A DNA stretch of 64,000 bases from Strongylocentrotus purpuratus (Eukaryota > Echinodermata > Echinoidea > Camarodonta > Strongylocentrotidae), in assembly GCF_000002235.5 (NCBI RefSeq), contig NW_022145594.1, forward strand, positions 15,316,501 through 15,380,500, in the 5' to 3' direction. Within the stretch, counting starts at the first letter, position 1, and each line of letters begins with the position of its first letter. Shown here in pieces: positions 10,865-21,998 of this stretch. The notes below the pieces were generated by a model. The model searched no databases. It worked only from the letters and a program-made list of their open reading frames with translations, and was not told the DNA's origin. Both the position numbers and the translations under genes were made by a program.

Positions 10865-11944
10865 CTCTCAACAAACCATTACTTGATAAACATGCTACAT
10901 CTCTTATTCCAAAATGCGGATATACCAAAAGCTACATCTTCGGTAATTGTTACTGATTTTACCAAAGCCTTTGATAGGATTGACCACACGATAGCCATTA
11001 GAAAGCTTATCGACCTTGGCACCAGGTCTGCCATTATTCCATGGATTGCTGATTTCTTATGTTCCCGTCAGCAGTGTGTACGATACCATTCAACGTGTTC
11101 TGATTGGGTTTCATTACATGCAGGTGTTCCTCAGGGAACTAAATTAGGTCCAATAATATTTCTAGCAATGGTAAATGACGTTAATCCATCTTTCCAGAAC
11201 TCAACTACCTTCAAATATGTGGATGACCTGTCAATAGTTGAATGTAGGAACTGTAACCAACCATCTGAATTACAAAAGTCTATGGACTATCTTCTAACCT
11301 GGTGTGATCATAATCATATGAAGTTGAACCCCCCCCAAAATGTGCTCAAATGAATGTTTGTTTCCTACGGGTTCCCCAAATCGATCCTGCAGTTTCTACC
11401 GGAAATCATGAACTGGCTACTGTGAAAGCCACCAAAATATTAGGAGTCATTATTCAGAATGACTTAAAATGGGATCAAAACATAAATAATATCATAAAGA
11501 GAGCTAACAGTAAAATTCATATGCTTAGACTATTGACTATGATGACTTGTTGACCATATACATGTGCTACATATTAGACCTGTCATTGAATATGCAGCCC
11601 CTGTATGGAATGGAGGCCTCACCAAACACCAAATCACCAGGTTAGAAAGAGTCAAAACGAGAGTTCTGAGAGTCATTATCGGTGCACGTTACTCTATATA
11701 TGACACTGTCCTAGATGAATTGAAAATCGAATCTCTCTCTGATAGAAGAAAGAGTTTGTGCTTGTCGTTCTTCAAAAAGACCCTACTCTACACTGATCAA
11801 TTCAAAGAGTATTTCCCTCCGGAAAATAATACTAGAACACTTAGACGTAAACCCCAAATTCCTGAACTTAGATGTAAGACTAAACGAATGCAAAATAGTC
11901 CAATTCCGTACGTCATCCGTGCACTTAACCAAAGTAAACGATGA
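10865..11944 (+). pseudogene. Non-LTR retrotransposon reverse transcriptase, 5'-truncated and frameshifted
   Basis: The reverse-transcriptase palm is recognisable in order: VTDFTKAFDRIDH (motif A), GVPQGTKLGP (motif B), the catalytic KYVDDLS (motif C, YVDD), then NHMKLNP, TKILGVIIQNDLKW, and a C-terminal IRPVIEYAAPVWNG segment ending at a stop at 11944. The reading frame shifts at least twice: near 11335-11350, beside a run of C, and near 11550. The endonuclease and the first part of the polymerase are missing, as in a typical 5'-truncated LINE insertion. It sits inside the GTGCCCC array. The clade (CR1/jockey group in the broad sense) is inferred from motif style only. It is not expected to be active. 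Confidence 0.9.
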
Positions 11945-12975
11945 ACGTTCCTCCTTTTCTTGTACCCTTCAGGCTCAGCAATTTCATCACCTTTTTGTTT
12001 TGTTTTGCTTTGTTGTTCTTTGACACTCCTCTTTTTCCTCTTCTTTTTCCCCCTTTTTTCTCCTTTTATTTCTTCTTTTCTTTATTTCTAGACTTATTTC
12101 CTTCTTTTCCTTTTTTCTCTCTTTCTTCTTTCCCTTCTCCTTCTTCTTCTTCATTCACTCTTTAATTTGATTGCCTTGCCTCTGCCTGTGTATACACTCT
12201 TAACAATTAAGTATTGTATTTGTTTCATGATTTTTAAAGTATATTTTTACTCCATTTTAGTCTAGTTTTACCATATTGAATTGAACTTAATTGAATTTAA
12301 CTGAATCTGTCATGTGACAATAGTTTATCATCCCTCTTCACCACCATCTCTTGTCTACTTTAGGCATGGTTGTATTTTTTCACTTTGTTTTGTTCTCTTG
12401 CTCTTTTAAGTCTTTTATCTTTATCTCCCCTTTCTCTACTTCTTTTTTTTCCCTCCTTCCATTTCGTCTTCTTCTTCTTCTTCTTCTTCTTCTTCTTCTT
12501 CCTCTTCCTCTTCTTCATCATCATCGTCTTCTTCTTCTTTTCCTTTCTTTTCCGTATCCTCTTATATGAATTTTCCATTGTCGCTTTCTACTCCTATTTC
12601 CTATATCTTTCCCCCTCTCAGCCTTTTAACACTCTCCCTCTGTAAATTGTACTCTCGTTTTTTCCACCACCAGCACTTGTTCCGTTTACCGCTTATTGCT
12701 TACTTTAGTCCTTCGTTCACATGATTTCAGTGCTACTTAATGCTATTTAATTCAGATTTCTTTCTAAATTATGTTCCCATATGTTGCAATAAGCTATATT
12801 TCTCGTATTTATACTGATTTATTTTACAAATTCAATATATCATGTTATGCTATGTTATATAATACATTGTGTTATTAATTTTGTTTGTAAACTTTTGTAA
12901 TTCGGGTAAACGCCGCGATGAAAGTTTTATTTGAAATAAACCATTTTAAATTGAATTGAATTGAATTGAATTCCC
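11945..12975 (+). mobile_element. 3' region and tail of the same LINE
   Basis: About 1 kb of pyrimidine-rich non-coding sequence follows the reverse transcriptase. It includes a long (CTT)n run at about 12468-12500, then an AATAAA-like signal and a terminal short repeat (ATTGA)n at 12951-12971. Array sequence resumes immediately after it, marking the 3' insertion boundary. Confidence 0.75.
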
Positions 12976-13375
12976 TTCTGATGAGTGCCCCTTTTTCCTT
13001 TCTCCATAACCAGTGCCCGCAATCTAAAGCGACATAGAACAACATTTTATTTAATTTTTCGTCAAGCTCACTCGCCTAAAGGTAATAAATCATGTTGTTT
13101 ACTAAAGGTATTTTCAGTCAGTCATGATTACATTATGCTTTAAACCACATCTTTGACCATATAAAGAAAGAAACAATCGTTAAATTATCCCTAATAATGT
13201 GATCACTGTGCAGCGGCATTTACCAATGCCGAAAAATTGTAATTTCGTTTTGAGGTTCTCATTTGTAGGTACCCCTTTTTCCAGAAAGTGTCCATTCATT
13301 GACGGTGCCCCCATGTCCCCATGACTAGTCCGCCCTCGTTTCAAAATGCAATATTCATGCAACGTGTTTGCTTTA
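12976..13375 (+). repeat. Degenerate GTGCCCC-rich array, right part
   Basis: Continues the array interrupted by the LINE: TGATGAGTGCCCCTTTTTCC just after the tail, then CCAGTGCCCGC, GTACCCCTTTTTCCAGAAAG and GGTGCCCCCATG. It matches the reverse complement of 20215-20345 (GCACTTTCTGGAAAAA and neighbours). Confidence 0.6.
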
Positions 13376-13925
13376 AATCCTATTTGACCCTTTTCTCGGT
13401 GAAATAATAATCCCTATAATGGGTCAAAGGAAAAGGAAAAGGAACTCGATATTGGTTTCGATAGGTTATGAAAAAGCGTCAGTTAAACTCTGTAGTCGTA
13501 CCTGTTCTCAAGTTCTAGGTTTCAACAGTCATTGGTTGTGTCTACTTGAGACCGTAATAGTTGTTAAATTTAAGTTTGATAAGTTTATCCACTAACAACT
13601 ACCGTGGTTCACATGCGACCGAAACGAGCGGTATACAACCTTTCAATCTACAAGCCATGAAAGAATCTCTCACATAACATTATGTAATGGGGAGACAAAG
13701 GAAACGTTGCAAAAACAGAGATTTCATTCTCATATTTTATCAAATCTTCCAATCATGAAGATATAATTACAAACAATACAGTGTGAATATTAGATATATA
13801 ACACCTAATAACCACTGCCATATTTCATATAAAAAACATCTATAAGTATACATTTCTTTACTAATATACAAACAAATCGTGGTTTGATTCTAGCAACTGC
13901 AACGCGCATACATTTTGTTTCTATA
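13376..13925. other. No recognised feature
   Basis: No exon, RNA gene or repeat boundary identified. Confidence 0.5.
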
Positions 13926-14100
13926 CACAGGCGCGGATCCAGGGGGTGGGGGCGAAAGGCACGCCCCCCCCCCCCGGCAAAAAAAACAACAACGGGTATA
14001 ACACAGGGTTTGCTTGCTTAATGAAGGGGGTGCGTGTTGATAAAAAAGAAAGTTGTGCCCCTTACTCCCTCCCCACCCCCTCCCGCTTTTATCACTGGTT
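13926..14100. repeat. GC-rich repeat end (GCGCGGATCCAGGGGG) with poly-C
   Basis: Starts with ACAGGCGCGGATCCAGGGGG, runs through a poly-C tract (13964-13975) and ends near CTCCCGCTTTTATCACTGG. The stretch at 17190-17275, reversed, has a similar layout (TTATCAC, GCGGAGATCCCGGG, poly-G). Both look like ends of interspersed elements, but I cannot pair the termini with certainty. Confidence 0.4.
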
Positions 14101-15239
14101 GGCTGATTCGCCGCTAAATGTTTTCTCACGAATTGGACTGTAACAAAAAAACGAGTGCTCCTTACTGCATCCATACGACATATAACTTCGAGAGAAGGCC
14201 CCAGCTTCTCGTAATTGTCGCGATATTAAATCAATAACGGATTGTCTTTAGCGGATAGGCGTGTGAACTTACCTTTTATTTCGTCATTATTTCCAGACAT
14301 CCAGGATAAGGATAAGCACGTATGTAGCATTTCCGAGGACAGGAAGTTAATTCCAGGGCCGGCCTCATATCAAATACAACGGAAACAATCACCATAACTA
14401 TAAATTCGGTAAGGGAGAGCCAATTACATGTAAATTCACAGAAAATCGCGGCCAGTTCATCGCAACATCAGTACACAGTTTGTAGATAACAATAGTAATA
14501 TAAAATACAATACGCATTTTTTCTGACAGTGACTCATAAATAAGCAAATATATATAACAATTGTTATTTAAAAAAACGATATGATGAGCTGTCATAAATG
14601 CTGATTATATGGAACATTATACAATTATTTGCGGGAGAAGGACTTTGGTTGGCAAACAAACGGTATACGTAGGATTGTGACCAACATGTTGGCCAATCTT
14701 TGTTTTATAGATTGCAACGAGGAAAGGTTTTAGATTGGACAAAAGAAAAAAAATGAAAAAATGAAAACAATGCTGTAGACCCATTAATGGCTCAGAGTAG
14801 TGGGTTCGCAATGGTATGTTGACATCATTCCTCAGTTCACCCTATAAAAGGTGTTGTAGATTACCAAGTGTGGACTTAACCTGTTATGACCGACATATCT
14901 CAAGTAATGGTTCAATGGTTCAAATTTACTTTCACTTTCTTATATTACAAAAAATAACACATAAACAAAACAAAGCAGTGCATTACCGAAATCGGTAAAT
15001 TAATAATGTTGTATTTATTAAGTGATGTACATAAATTACCTCTTTATTGAACATAAACATTGAATCACTATCAAGGAATCGTAGAAATGTAATTATGTTT
15101 AATTTATCTTAATTTGAGAAAAAGTGGAGAAACCTATACAAAAAGCAGAGCTTGTGAGGCTACATAGGTCCCCTTTTAGGAAAAACAAAATCTAACTTGT
15201 ATTCAATAATGAGTAAAGGGACACAAATAACGAGTTTAG
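14101..15239. other. No recognised feature
   Basis: AT-rich sequence. Short open frames are unremarkable and show no splice-bounded domain. Confidence 0.5.
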
Positions 15240-15457
15240 TTCAAGGAGAGAGAGGGAAAAGGGAAGAGAACGGGAACGACAAGGAAGAAGAAGAAAAGGT
15301 GAAAGAACAGGAAGAATGAGGGGGAAGAGAGAGAGAAAGAAAGATAAAGAGAGCTAGAGAGAAAAGGGAAGAGAATGGGATTTACAAGGAAGAAGATGGA
15401 AACAAAAATAAAAGAACAGGAATGATGAGGGGGGAAGATAGAGAGAAAGATAGAGAT

Positions 15458-15493
<36 letters not shown>
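15240..15493. repeat. Purine-rich tandem duplication and (GA)n microsatellite
   Basis: A roughly 108-bp purine-rich unit containing GAAAAGGGAAGAGAA(C/T)GGGA, ACAAGGAAGAAGA and AAAGAACAGGAA occurs twice, starting near 15252 and 15360. A (GA)n run at 15455-15493 follows. Confidence 0.85.
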
Positions 15494-15496
<3 letters not shown>

Positions 15497-16415
15497 TGCA
15501 GTATCCTAAGCTCATCAGAGTTTAAGTATTAAAGTACATTTCAACAAAAGGGTAGTATGCACTTGTAACAATTGTGGAATTACAGGCTAACTATTATCAA
15601 AGAAACCTCTTGAAATTGACAAAGGGAGAAACCTCTTAAAGCTTTATTTTAATGATTGTGGACGGGCGAAGCAGGCGCTGAATAGAACATTTAGGCTTCA
15701 TAAATACAACCAGACCAGTCAGACCATGAAACGGAAACACTATTATAATAATTGCTGAAACATTGCTTTCGAAATAATTATTTACTACAACATTTATTAG
15801 TATTTTGTGTTGATTTAGATAGCTTTGTAAAGCGTAAAAATCCTTAGAAACAAACTACTACGGAAAGGTTTAATACCAGGAATCAAGGTATAATGAAATA
15901 ATGCAATTTACCCATGTTGCAGTGATAGCAGTACGGATATCCCGCCTCCTCTTTCATGCACACCACTTCCGCTGCTATTCTGAGTTTTAAAAAAAGTTCC
16001 GAATGTCCGCATAACTAAACGAGGTATGAACTTATTAAAAACATGCTGTAAAACATAAGTTGTAAGTTGTAAAACATGTTGTAATACGATATACATAAGT
16101 ATAACACACCAAGCATCTCAATCTAACAGCAAGATGTGAAGACAACGAGCAATCATTTATATATTAAAACTGAGGCTTGCCTGAGGCATCCGATTTTAAG
16201 TATGCGTCTAAAGGGCAAATAAGATGTAGTCAAGTTACAACTTGTCAGCCAAGATCAAACTTTTGGAATGCACGATTTTTGGTGAGGGGTCGTCTTGTAT
16301 CATTTTATGTTTATATGACATAACATTTAGAAATGGGGCTATGAGTATGAATTATATATTACTTTGTTTGTGGATAGACTCATCTATCCCCGTACGCACT
16401 GTTCTTGCCCTTCAA
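15494..16415. other. No recognised feature
   Basis: No gene or element identified. AAACATG/TGTAAAACAT short repeats occur around 16035-16085. Confidence 0.5.
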
Positions 16416-16417
16416 AC

Positions 16418-16510
16418 AATAGGGACTTTTAGATTTGCACGTCGACAGCTTTGACTGCAACGTGTGACGTCATGTTAAGGCACTGCGCATGCGTCACGTC
16501 GTCTAAGTCG
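16418..16510. repeat. Partial MITE related to 23003-23122
   Basis: Carries the terminus CAATAGGGACTTTTAGATT and then CGCACTG-like sequence shared with the full element at 23003-23122. It lacks the matching right end, so it is a truncated copy. Confidence 0.55.
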
Positions 16511-16583
16511 GCGATCGAGAATGCGTCAACCTTGATTTTCCTAAATCTAGTACGGTACTAGTATATGCCGCGTGCGCATAACA

Positions 16584-16711
16584 TATACAGTTCCTCAGGT
16601 AGACAAAGGACCATCCTTTCCCTGGTATTATGTAAAGATTTGTAGAACAGGTGTCACATGCATATTCACCTGGTCTACACATTTTTACATAATAACAATG
16701 AAGGGATGTTC
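16584..16711. repeat. Hairpin-element relative of 24602-24811, truncated
   Basis: Begins ATACAGTTCCTCAGGTAGAC, continues with ATTATGTAAA, a central loop region, then TTTTTACATAATAACAATGA and GAAGGGATGTTC. These are the same arm blocks as the perfect hairpin at 24602-24811. The loop is in the opposite orientation relative to the arms, and the outer part of the right arm is missing. Confidence 0.6.
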
Positions 16712-17046
16712 TACCACAGCAAATGGCCATTTTCGTAATATAACCAAATGTAATGCATAAGTCTTTGAGAAGTGCCTTAATACAAATTGTTTCATTCACC
16801 TGATAAGAATAATAGTATTTCAATAGACAGAATCCGAACTGCATACATAAGTTGTTGCCATCTTGGACAAACATTATAGCTTGACCTACCTAGCAACACT
16901 TGATATATGCAGTTGCATTCTGACTATTGAAATACTATTATTCCTATCATGTGAATGAAATAATTTTTATTGAGGCAATTTACAAATACCTATGCATTAA
17001 ATTTGGTTACATTACGAAAATGGCCTATTGATAACTGTTATATTGT
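16712..17046. mobile_element. Foldback element with arms of about 150 bp
   Basis: The left arm, starting near 16722 (AAATGGCCATTTTCGTAAT), is the inverted repeat of the right arm ending near 17028 (ATTACGAAAATGGCC). Pairing continues inward through ATTTCATTCACC/GTGAATGAAAT, AATAGTATTTCAATAG/CTATTGAAATACTATT and GCATACATAAGTTGTTGC against its partner near 16890. The centre is about 16868-16890. No coding capacity. A diverged relative lies at 18531-18700. Confidence 0.8.
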
Positions 17047-17149
17047 GGAATGTGAATCAATAAAAACAAAACAAACAAATATAGCTAGGATTTATGCAAT
17101 ATAAAAGTCTTTGCGGCGAGCATTTTATCATAAACATATGCATAACATT

Positions 17150-17275
17150 GGGGACGATTACATAGGCAATGGGGATGATTACATAGGCCATGCCCCCTTG
17201 GTCGAAAAGTGGGGGGATATTCACTCCCCCACCCCTCCCCCATTCACCCGGGATCTCCGCCTTTGTTATCACTAG
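17150..17275. repeat. GC-rich repeat end
   Basis: A G/C-run-rich stretch (GTGGGGGGATATTC...CCCCACCCCTCCCCC...CCCGGGATCTCCGC). In reverse it resembles the start of the 13926-14100 repeat. The element boundaries are not resolved. Confidence 0.35.
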
Positions 17276-17377
17276 ATTCTACTTTTTCAATTTGGTGAGA
17301 CGGATATAGAGATTGAGTGCCATTGGACATTGACATTCAGTTTACGTCGGGTGTACGCTAGTGGCTACTCACAAAGT

Positions 17378-17853
17378 ATGTTTGCCTGCGGATTAATATC
17401 AAGTTTGCGTCCATGTATCGTGACTACTTCGTCAAGTTACCCGGTGTCACAATGCATGTCACATCGTTACATCCTAGCAAATCCAATGAAGTTCTGTCAC
17501 AAAACCATGAAGTCGAAATTAATTCATCAGAAGGCGCACAAAAAGGATAGGCTGGAAAGTTCATCACAAACACCTATTCTCGATTCACTTCGGCTTACAG
17601 CGCAGGAGGCATTTCACTATCTTCGCCACACACTCGGTATCGATTCGGCTGGCACGAAGTTTAGCCGAGATCGTTTCGGGCTTCTTCGGGAAATCACGTT
17701 GAGATCACACTTTCGACAACCTTTCCAGAATGTCACCAATACTTATGCAATACCATTAGGTGAGAGAAGAATTCCTTCTTGGGACGAGATAAAGCAGTCT
17801 ATGCTTGCAGGACAAGGAGGGGTATGCTATGAGCTTAACGTCTTCACAAATAG
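17378..17853 (+). CDS. Arylamine N-acetyltransferase-like protein, exon 1
   Basis: Arylamine N-acetyltransferases (NATs) are cytosolic enzymes that move an acetyl group from acetyl-CoA to an amine through a catalytic cysteine. Counting from the ATG at 17378, residue 150 is the nucleophile in AGQGGVCYELN, matching the family signature GG-x-C-x-(E/Q)-x-N. Upstream, YLRHTLGID...FQNVTNTYAIPLG fits the N-terminal helical domain. The exon ends at ACAAATAG|GTAAGA, phase 2. Downstream in-frame ATGs at 17456, 17486 and 17507 (ACCATGA) are possible starts and would bring the N-terminus nearer the usual length; the frame is open back to 17276 without an earlier ATG. Exon 2 is at 21254. Joined, they give 406 residues, longer than the roughly 290 of vertebrate NATs, mostly from the N-terminal extension and the C-terminal tail. 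Confidence 0.85.
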
Positions 17854-18104
17854 GTAAGAAATTTCGTTTTTATTAAATTTCATTTTGTCATAATAGCTAC
17901 TATATTAGGCTACACGATCACAAATAATTAAACAAAACCCCCGAAGGAAATGGTCAGTTTATTAACGTTATGCATACTTCTTTAAAAAAGAATTTCCTTC
18001 ACAATTCGAAAGCTTGTCAGATTATTACCAGATATTGTAACAGTAAATGAGTCCACAGTAGATTCTGCCATTTGAAATCTCATTATGTAAAGCAGAGCAG
18101 CGTT

Positions 18105-18218
18105 TCATAAAACCGTCATAAGTACAAGTTCAGCGACATCCTATTGAAACGCGTGTTAAACTTAATACACGCATTTTAATGGGATGTCGCCGAACTTGTA
18201 CTTATGACGGTTTTGTGA
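18105..18218. mobile_element. Hairpin MITE with TCATAAAACCGTCATAAGTAC arms
   Basis: The left arm TCATAAAACCGTCATAAGTAC is repeated inverted at the right end (GTACTTATGACGGTTTTGTGA). Pairing continues inward (AAGTTC(A)GCGACATCC against GGATGTCGCCGAACTT). About 114 bases long with a very short loop. It is non-coding and lies within the NAT intron. Confidence 0.85.
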
Positions 18219-18530
18219 GGCGCAGCCCAGGTTAATCAAATAGTCAGTATCAAGGGCCTCTGAAGAGGTCAGAGCATACATATATTGAAATACATTGTTA
18301 TGCTAATACCAACAGCCTGTACCTATTGACATTTTTCGAACATGACAACAAGGTACATATTTATTGTCCATTTAACAATTGAAATTCGCCGTGTTACATG
18401 ATATTGCGATACATATATACAGCATTATACATTCATACACAAATCAGTAAAATAATTTTTGAGTTGACAGAAAACAAAGACGTATTACGCAATCCCATTA
18501 CGATATTAATGGGACAAATCATCCGGTGTT

Positions 18531-18700
18531 GAAATTAGCCATTTTAAATATGTATATTTAAATTCATTCGAGTTTACTTAGCAACGAGCTATCATATCCA
18601 CCTGTCATTTTAAATTAGTTTACATGTACAAGTATTTCAAAGTTCAGAATGCAGACTACATAATATAATTTGTTGCTAGGTAGGACAAATTATTATGGCT
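18531..18700. repeat. Diverged relative of the foldback at 16712-17046
   Basis: Shares CACCTG, AAGTATTTCAA, CAGAATGCAGACTACAT and TTGTTGCTAGGTAGGACAAA with the arm and centre of that element, in similar order. Only about half an element is visible. Confidence 0.45.
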
Positions 18701-20214
18701 TCCCCCACGTACACCAAATAATGGAGACAATTACATACCCCGTATTAAAGTACACTTATTCGTAACCAGGCACTTCAAAGATATGTATGATGATTACATT
18801 ACAAACATTGCCTGTTTCTCCGAAGTTGATTTCTCGAAAGTATATGTGATCATGTTCTCTATCCAAAAAACGATCGTAAACAAGTCAAAAGTGAACATTA
18901 TGTATCAGAATGATTTTCGCATATGGTAGAATGTCAAAATTAAACATGGCTTCTAAGACCCCGTTCTCACTCACTTTGAAAGTGGTCTTAGTTAGACCGC
19001 TCCAGAGGAACGGGTCTTGAGGAACGGTTTGCGAGCGTTCACACTCCGAGCAGTTTTTTTATGGCTCAAACCGCTCCACGAGTCAAAGTGGTCTTGTTGC
19101 TATGGTAGCTCAGGTCAGCAGGTCAATTTTTTTCGCGCGCGGAATACAAACCGTATGTTCTGTGGTGGGCCAGTAAATGAGTTGAAGATGACAAGTTCAA
19201 ATATAAATGAAAACACAAGAAGCTCGGCATTACAGTTGAAGTCCACTTTATTAAATATATATATCAGCCGAAGCTCCAATCGTTGCAAACGAAGAGTATT
19301 ATTATTATAAAAACATTGTAAATAAACTGCTTCTCTCAGAGGCTGGGCGGCCATATTGACAGTAACTAGCAGCACATCCTAAACATGTTAACGGAATGAA
19401 ATAAACTTTCAAATAATATACTCTCAAATAATATCAACTAAAACTGACTTCAAAATCCCGCACCTCGCATTTAAATACCGCGGCACCCGATGAGGCTTAG
19501 ATATTACATGATATTGTCAGCCAACCAGGAGGACTCTTACGGAGCCAACCAATTACAAGACGGGATATATCAAATTACCGTTAGGTCATCCGACCAATTA
19601 AGAGAGGAGTTATACCTTTAATTAATTATAACCAATGACAAAGCATAATAGATGAGTGTTATCTGAACTAGTCACCGACAAATATGGGAGGAGTCTATCT
19701 CTTCGCGAGAATGTCGCGTCCCCGGCAAAACAGTCTATTGTCTATAACTTGTTATTGGAAATGAACACCTGTACATCTTGATGCAGGAATTCATTTCCAA
19801 CGTGCTTTTCGAAATGAACACTTTAATCTAATGCAAGAATTCAAAACCAGGGGTTGTTTACCCGTTCCCGGCATACTATTGGAAACATAATTAATGCTAT
19901 TTAACTTTTAGGTGTATACCAAGTCAAACTAATAATCGTACAATTAATCAACCCAGCCCGGCTCTTCTATGGCTCTAGCGCCCCCTTTAGCCCAAAATGA
20001 GCGTACCACTATTTAGACAGTGAAAATAGTCAATTCAGACTTTACCTATTGAGCCCTGAACTTGAACCAGAAAGCCTTTGACCAACGGCTCACCTTCTAT
20101 TCAACGATAAATTCCTGCCTCTTGTCTGCAGGCCCAGGCTATTCATAATATTTCACATAAAAAGGTAAACAAATACTCCCCACCATGCCAGCAAACAATA
20201 CAAGGGAAAACACT

Positions 20215-20930
20215 GCTGCTGCTACTACCGAACCTCAGACCAGAGGCGGCCGAACGTCTTCCAAAGTGGGGGGGGGGGGGGGAACCAAGAAAAAAGGGCA
20301 CTTTCTGGAAAAAAAAAGGCACCTACCAAGGAAAAATCTCAAAGCGAAAATATACAATTTGTTAGACATTGGTATATACCCCTACATTGTGATTAAAATT
20401 ATCGGGTTGATTTCAATATTAGTTTCCCTTTATACACCACACAAGACATTGCTTAAAGCATGATGCTTTGGAGTTGGGTTTGATTGTCTAAAAAATTGTT
20501 TGCGAGCGAGGAAAAATTGTAAGATGTGTGAGGTCGTAGTGCGAAAAATTACATCTTATATAGAGGAAAACACCCAATCTTAATGGGGTTGTAAGCACAT
20601 TCTCATAACGGAAGACTGAAAAGTATATCATCTATAGATGCGTACGAGCGTAGTGAGCGAGATTTGGGGGAAATCGCTCTTAGTCGCTTGAAATGAGCTA
20701 GGGCGCGTTTAATTAATAGAAGAAAATTAGAGACTTATCAAAAAAGATAAGGAGCATGTGGCAAAGTACAAAGAGTAATTATGAGAGGTGAAAATGGGGC
20801 ACTTCTTACACATTCGAAAAGAGGCACTCACAGGGATGAAAACAGTTAGTCATGAGAATAGGAAACGGGCATTTGTCGACGGAAAACGGACCCCATTATT
20901 TTGATAGGGCATTTATAAGATATTACTATA
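20215..20930 (-). repeat. Degenerate GTGCCCC-type array, reverse orientation
   Basis: Contains GGGCACTTTCTGGAAAAA, GGCACCTACC, GGGGCACTTCTTAC, GAGGCACTCACAGG and GGGCATTTATAAG. Reversed, these match the CCAGAAAGTGCCC and GTGCCCC units at 10290-10860 and 12976-13375. A run of about 15 G lies at 20267-20281. The 92-codon open frame beginning at 20185 crosses the poly-G tract and this repeat, so I do not call it. Confidence 0.55.
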
Positions 20931-21253
20931 TATTGATGAAAGGGAAATTATTTTTTAGTAATTTTTATTTTTAGTAATCAATGTTGCAGTAACGGAGTAC
21001 CGAAGCGCCACGTCATATTCGCTCATCGTCCAGGTTACTAGCTCCAAAAAATAATAACTGAGCCTGCGCATGAAGTTCACCTCGATCATTAGGGCAAACT
21101 CAGTGTTAGGCGCTGGTGTGATAACCACATTGTTTAATACAAACCAGCAACCTTGATAACTTGACTAGTATGACGTCACACTTTTGTACTGTATACAACG
21201 ATGCTTGTTTATTTAAACGCTCGCTTCTCTTGCATTTTTGTCATTTCATACAG

Positions 21254-21998
21254 ACTCCTAGCTGTTTTGGGGTACAACGTTCATCTCATTGGAGGGAAGT
21301 TCATGGGCCACGACCGATATCACGTGACCAACATAGTTCACGATGTTGAGGTCAAAGGTCAGCGGCATCTGGTAGAAGTTGGTGCATCGGATCCAACGTT
21401 TCATCCTATTCCGCTTGACTTTGAGGAAGAGAGCCCGGTGTACCAGGACTCCTTTCTGACGTATAGATTCAAACTTGGTAGGAACGACCTGCAACGCTTC
21501 CATGACATTCCTGAAAGTGACTCCGACTCCTCTCTTCTCGAGGACCACACCCACCTAACTAACTGGAGATTGATATCGGAGATGGATATCGCTACAGATC
21601 GTGATCTCGACTACTTCAATGAACCAATGTCGTACGTCTTTAATGCTCTTCCGCGCCCCAAAATGAAAATGTTCGATGAAGGGATGTTTGCTATGATTTA
21701 CGAGAATGGGAAGATGGTCTATATTCGCGACAACCTTCTATATTTGGAAAGAAACGACAATACTGAGGAACGTCGCGTTTTGTGGTCGACGGACGAGGTG
21801 CTCGAAGCGTATAGCAGATTCATGCCGATGATACCAAATGAAAAGACATTGCTGGGACTAAAGAATAGAAACTTGGTGTTCCCTCCGTGGGATAAAGACA
21901 AGTGTGTAACTGTTTCCCCTATTGTGAGGTATGGCAACGCCGTTGACCTGTCTAATACCCCATTCACAGTGGTTTTGAAATTTGTAGCGGCGTTGTAG
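21254..21998 (+). CDS. Arylamine N-acetyltransferase-like protein, exon 2
   Basis: Continues exon 1 in frame after TTTCATACAG (split codon AG|A = Arg159): LLAVLGYNVHLIGGKFM, then YHVTNIVHDVEVKG and RHLVEVGASDPTFHPIPLDF. The triad His is probably His182; in a strict ungapped alignment to vertebrate NATs the position falls on Asn185. The triad Asp is replaced by Glu200 in LVEVG. The rest, with VLWSTDEVLEAYSRFMP, fits the C-terminal NAT domain. The final 14 residues (NTPFTVVLKFVAAL) and the stop at 21996 are encoded by the terminal inverted repeat of an element starting at 21951. The native tail would have continued beyond 22707. The frame is otherwise undamaged. Confidence 0.85.

Larger units (their letters stand above)
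17854..21253 (+). other. NAT intron (3.4 kb)
   Basis: Donor GTAAGA at 17854; acceptor TTTCATACAG ending at 21253. The intron carries the hairpin MITE 18105-18218, a diverged foldback copy (18531-18700) and a short hairpin (AAGACCCCGTTC against GAACGGGTCTT, about 18956-19018). It also carries about 1 kb (19150-20214) without recognised features, apart from AATAAA-like signals, and a reverse-oriented GTGCCCC-type array (20215-20930). Confidence 0.8.

Noticed and set aside
16503..16874. 123-codon minus-strand open frame
   Set aside because: It lies across the arms of the truncated hairpin and the foldback element, so it is a chance frame in repeat DNA.
20185..20463. 92-codon open frame starting MPANNTRENTAAATT
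   Set aside because: The frame crosses a poly-G run and the GTGCCCC-type repeat, and lies inside the NAT intron without supporting splice sites.
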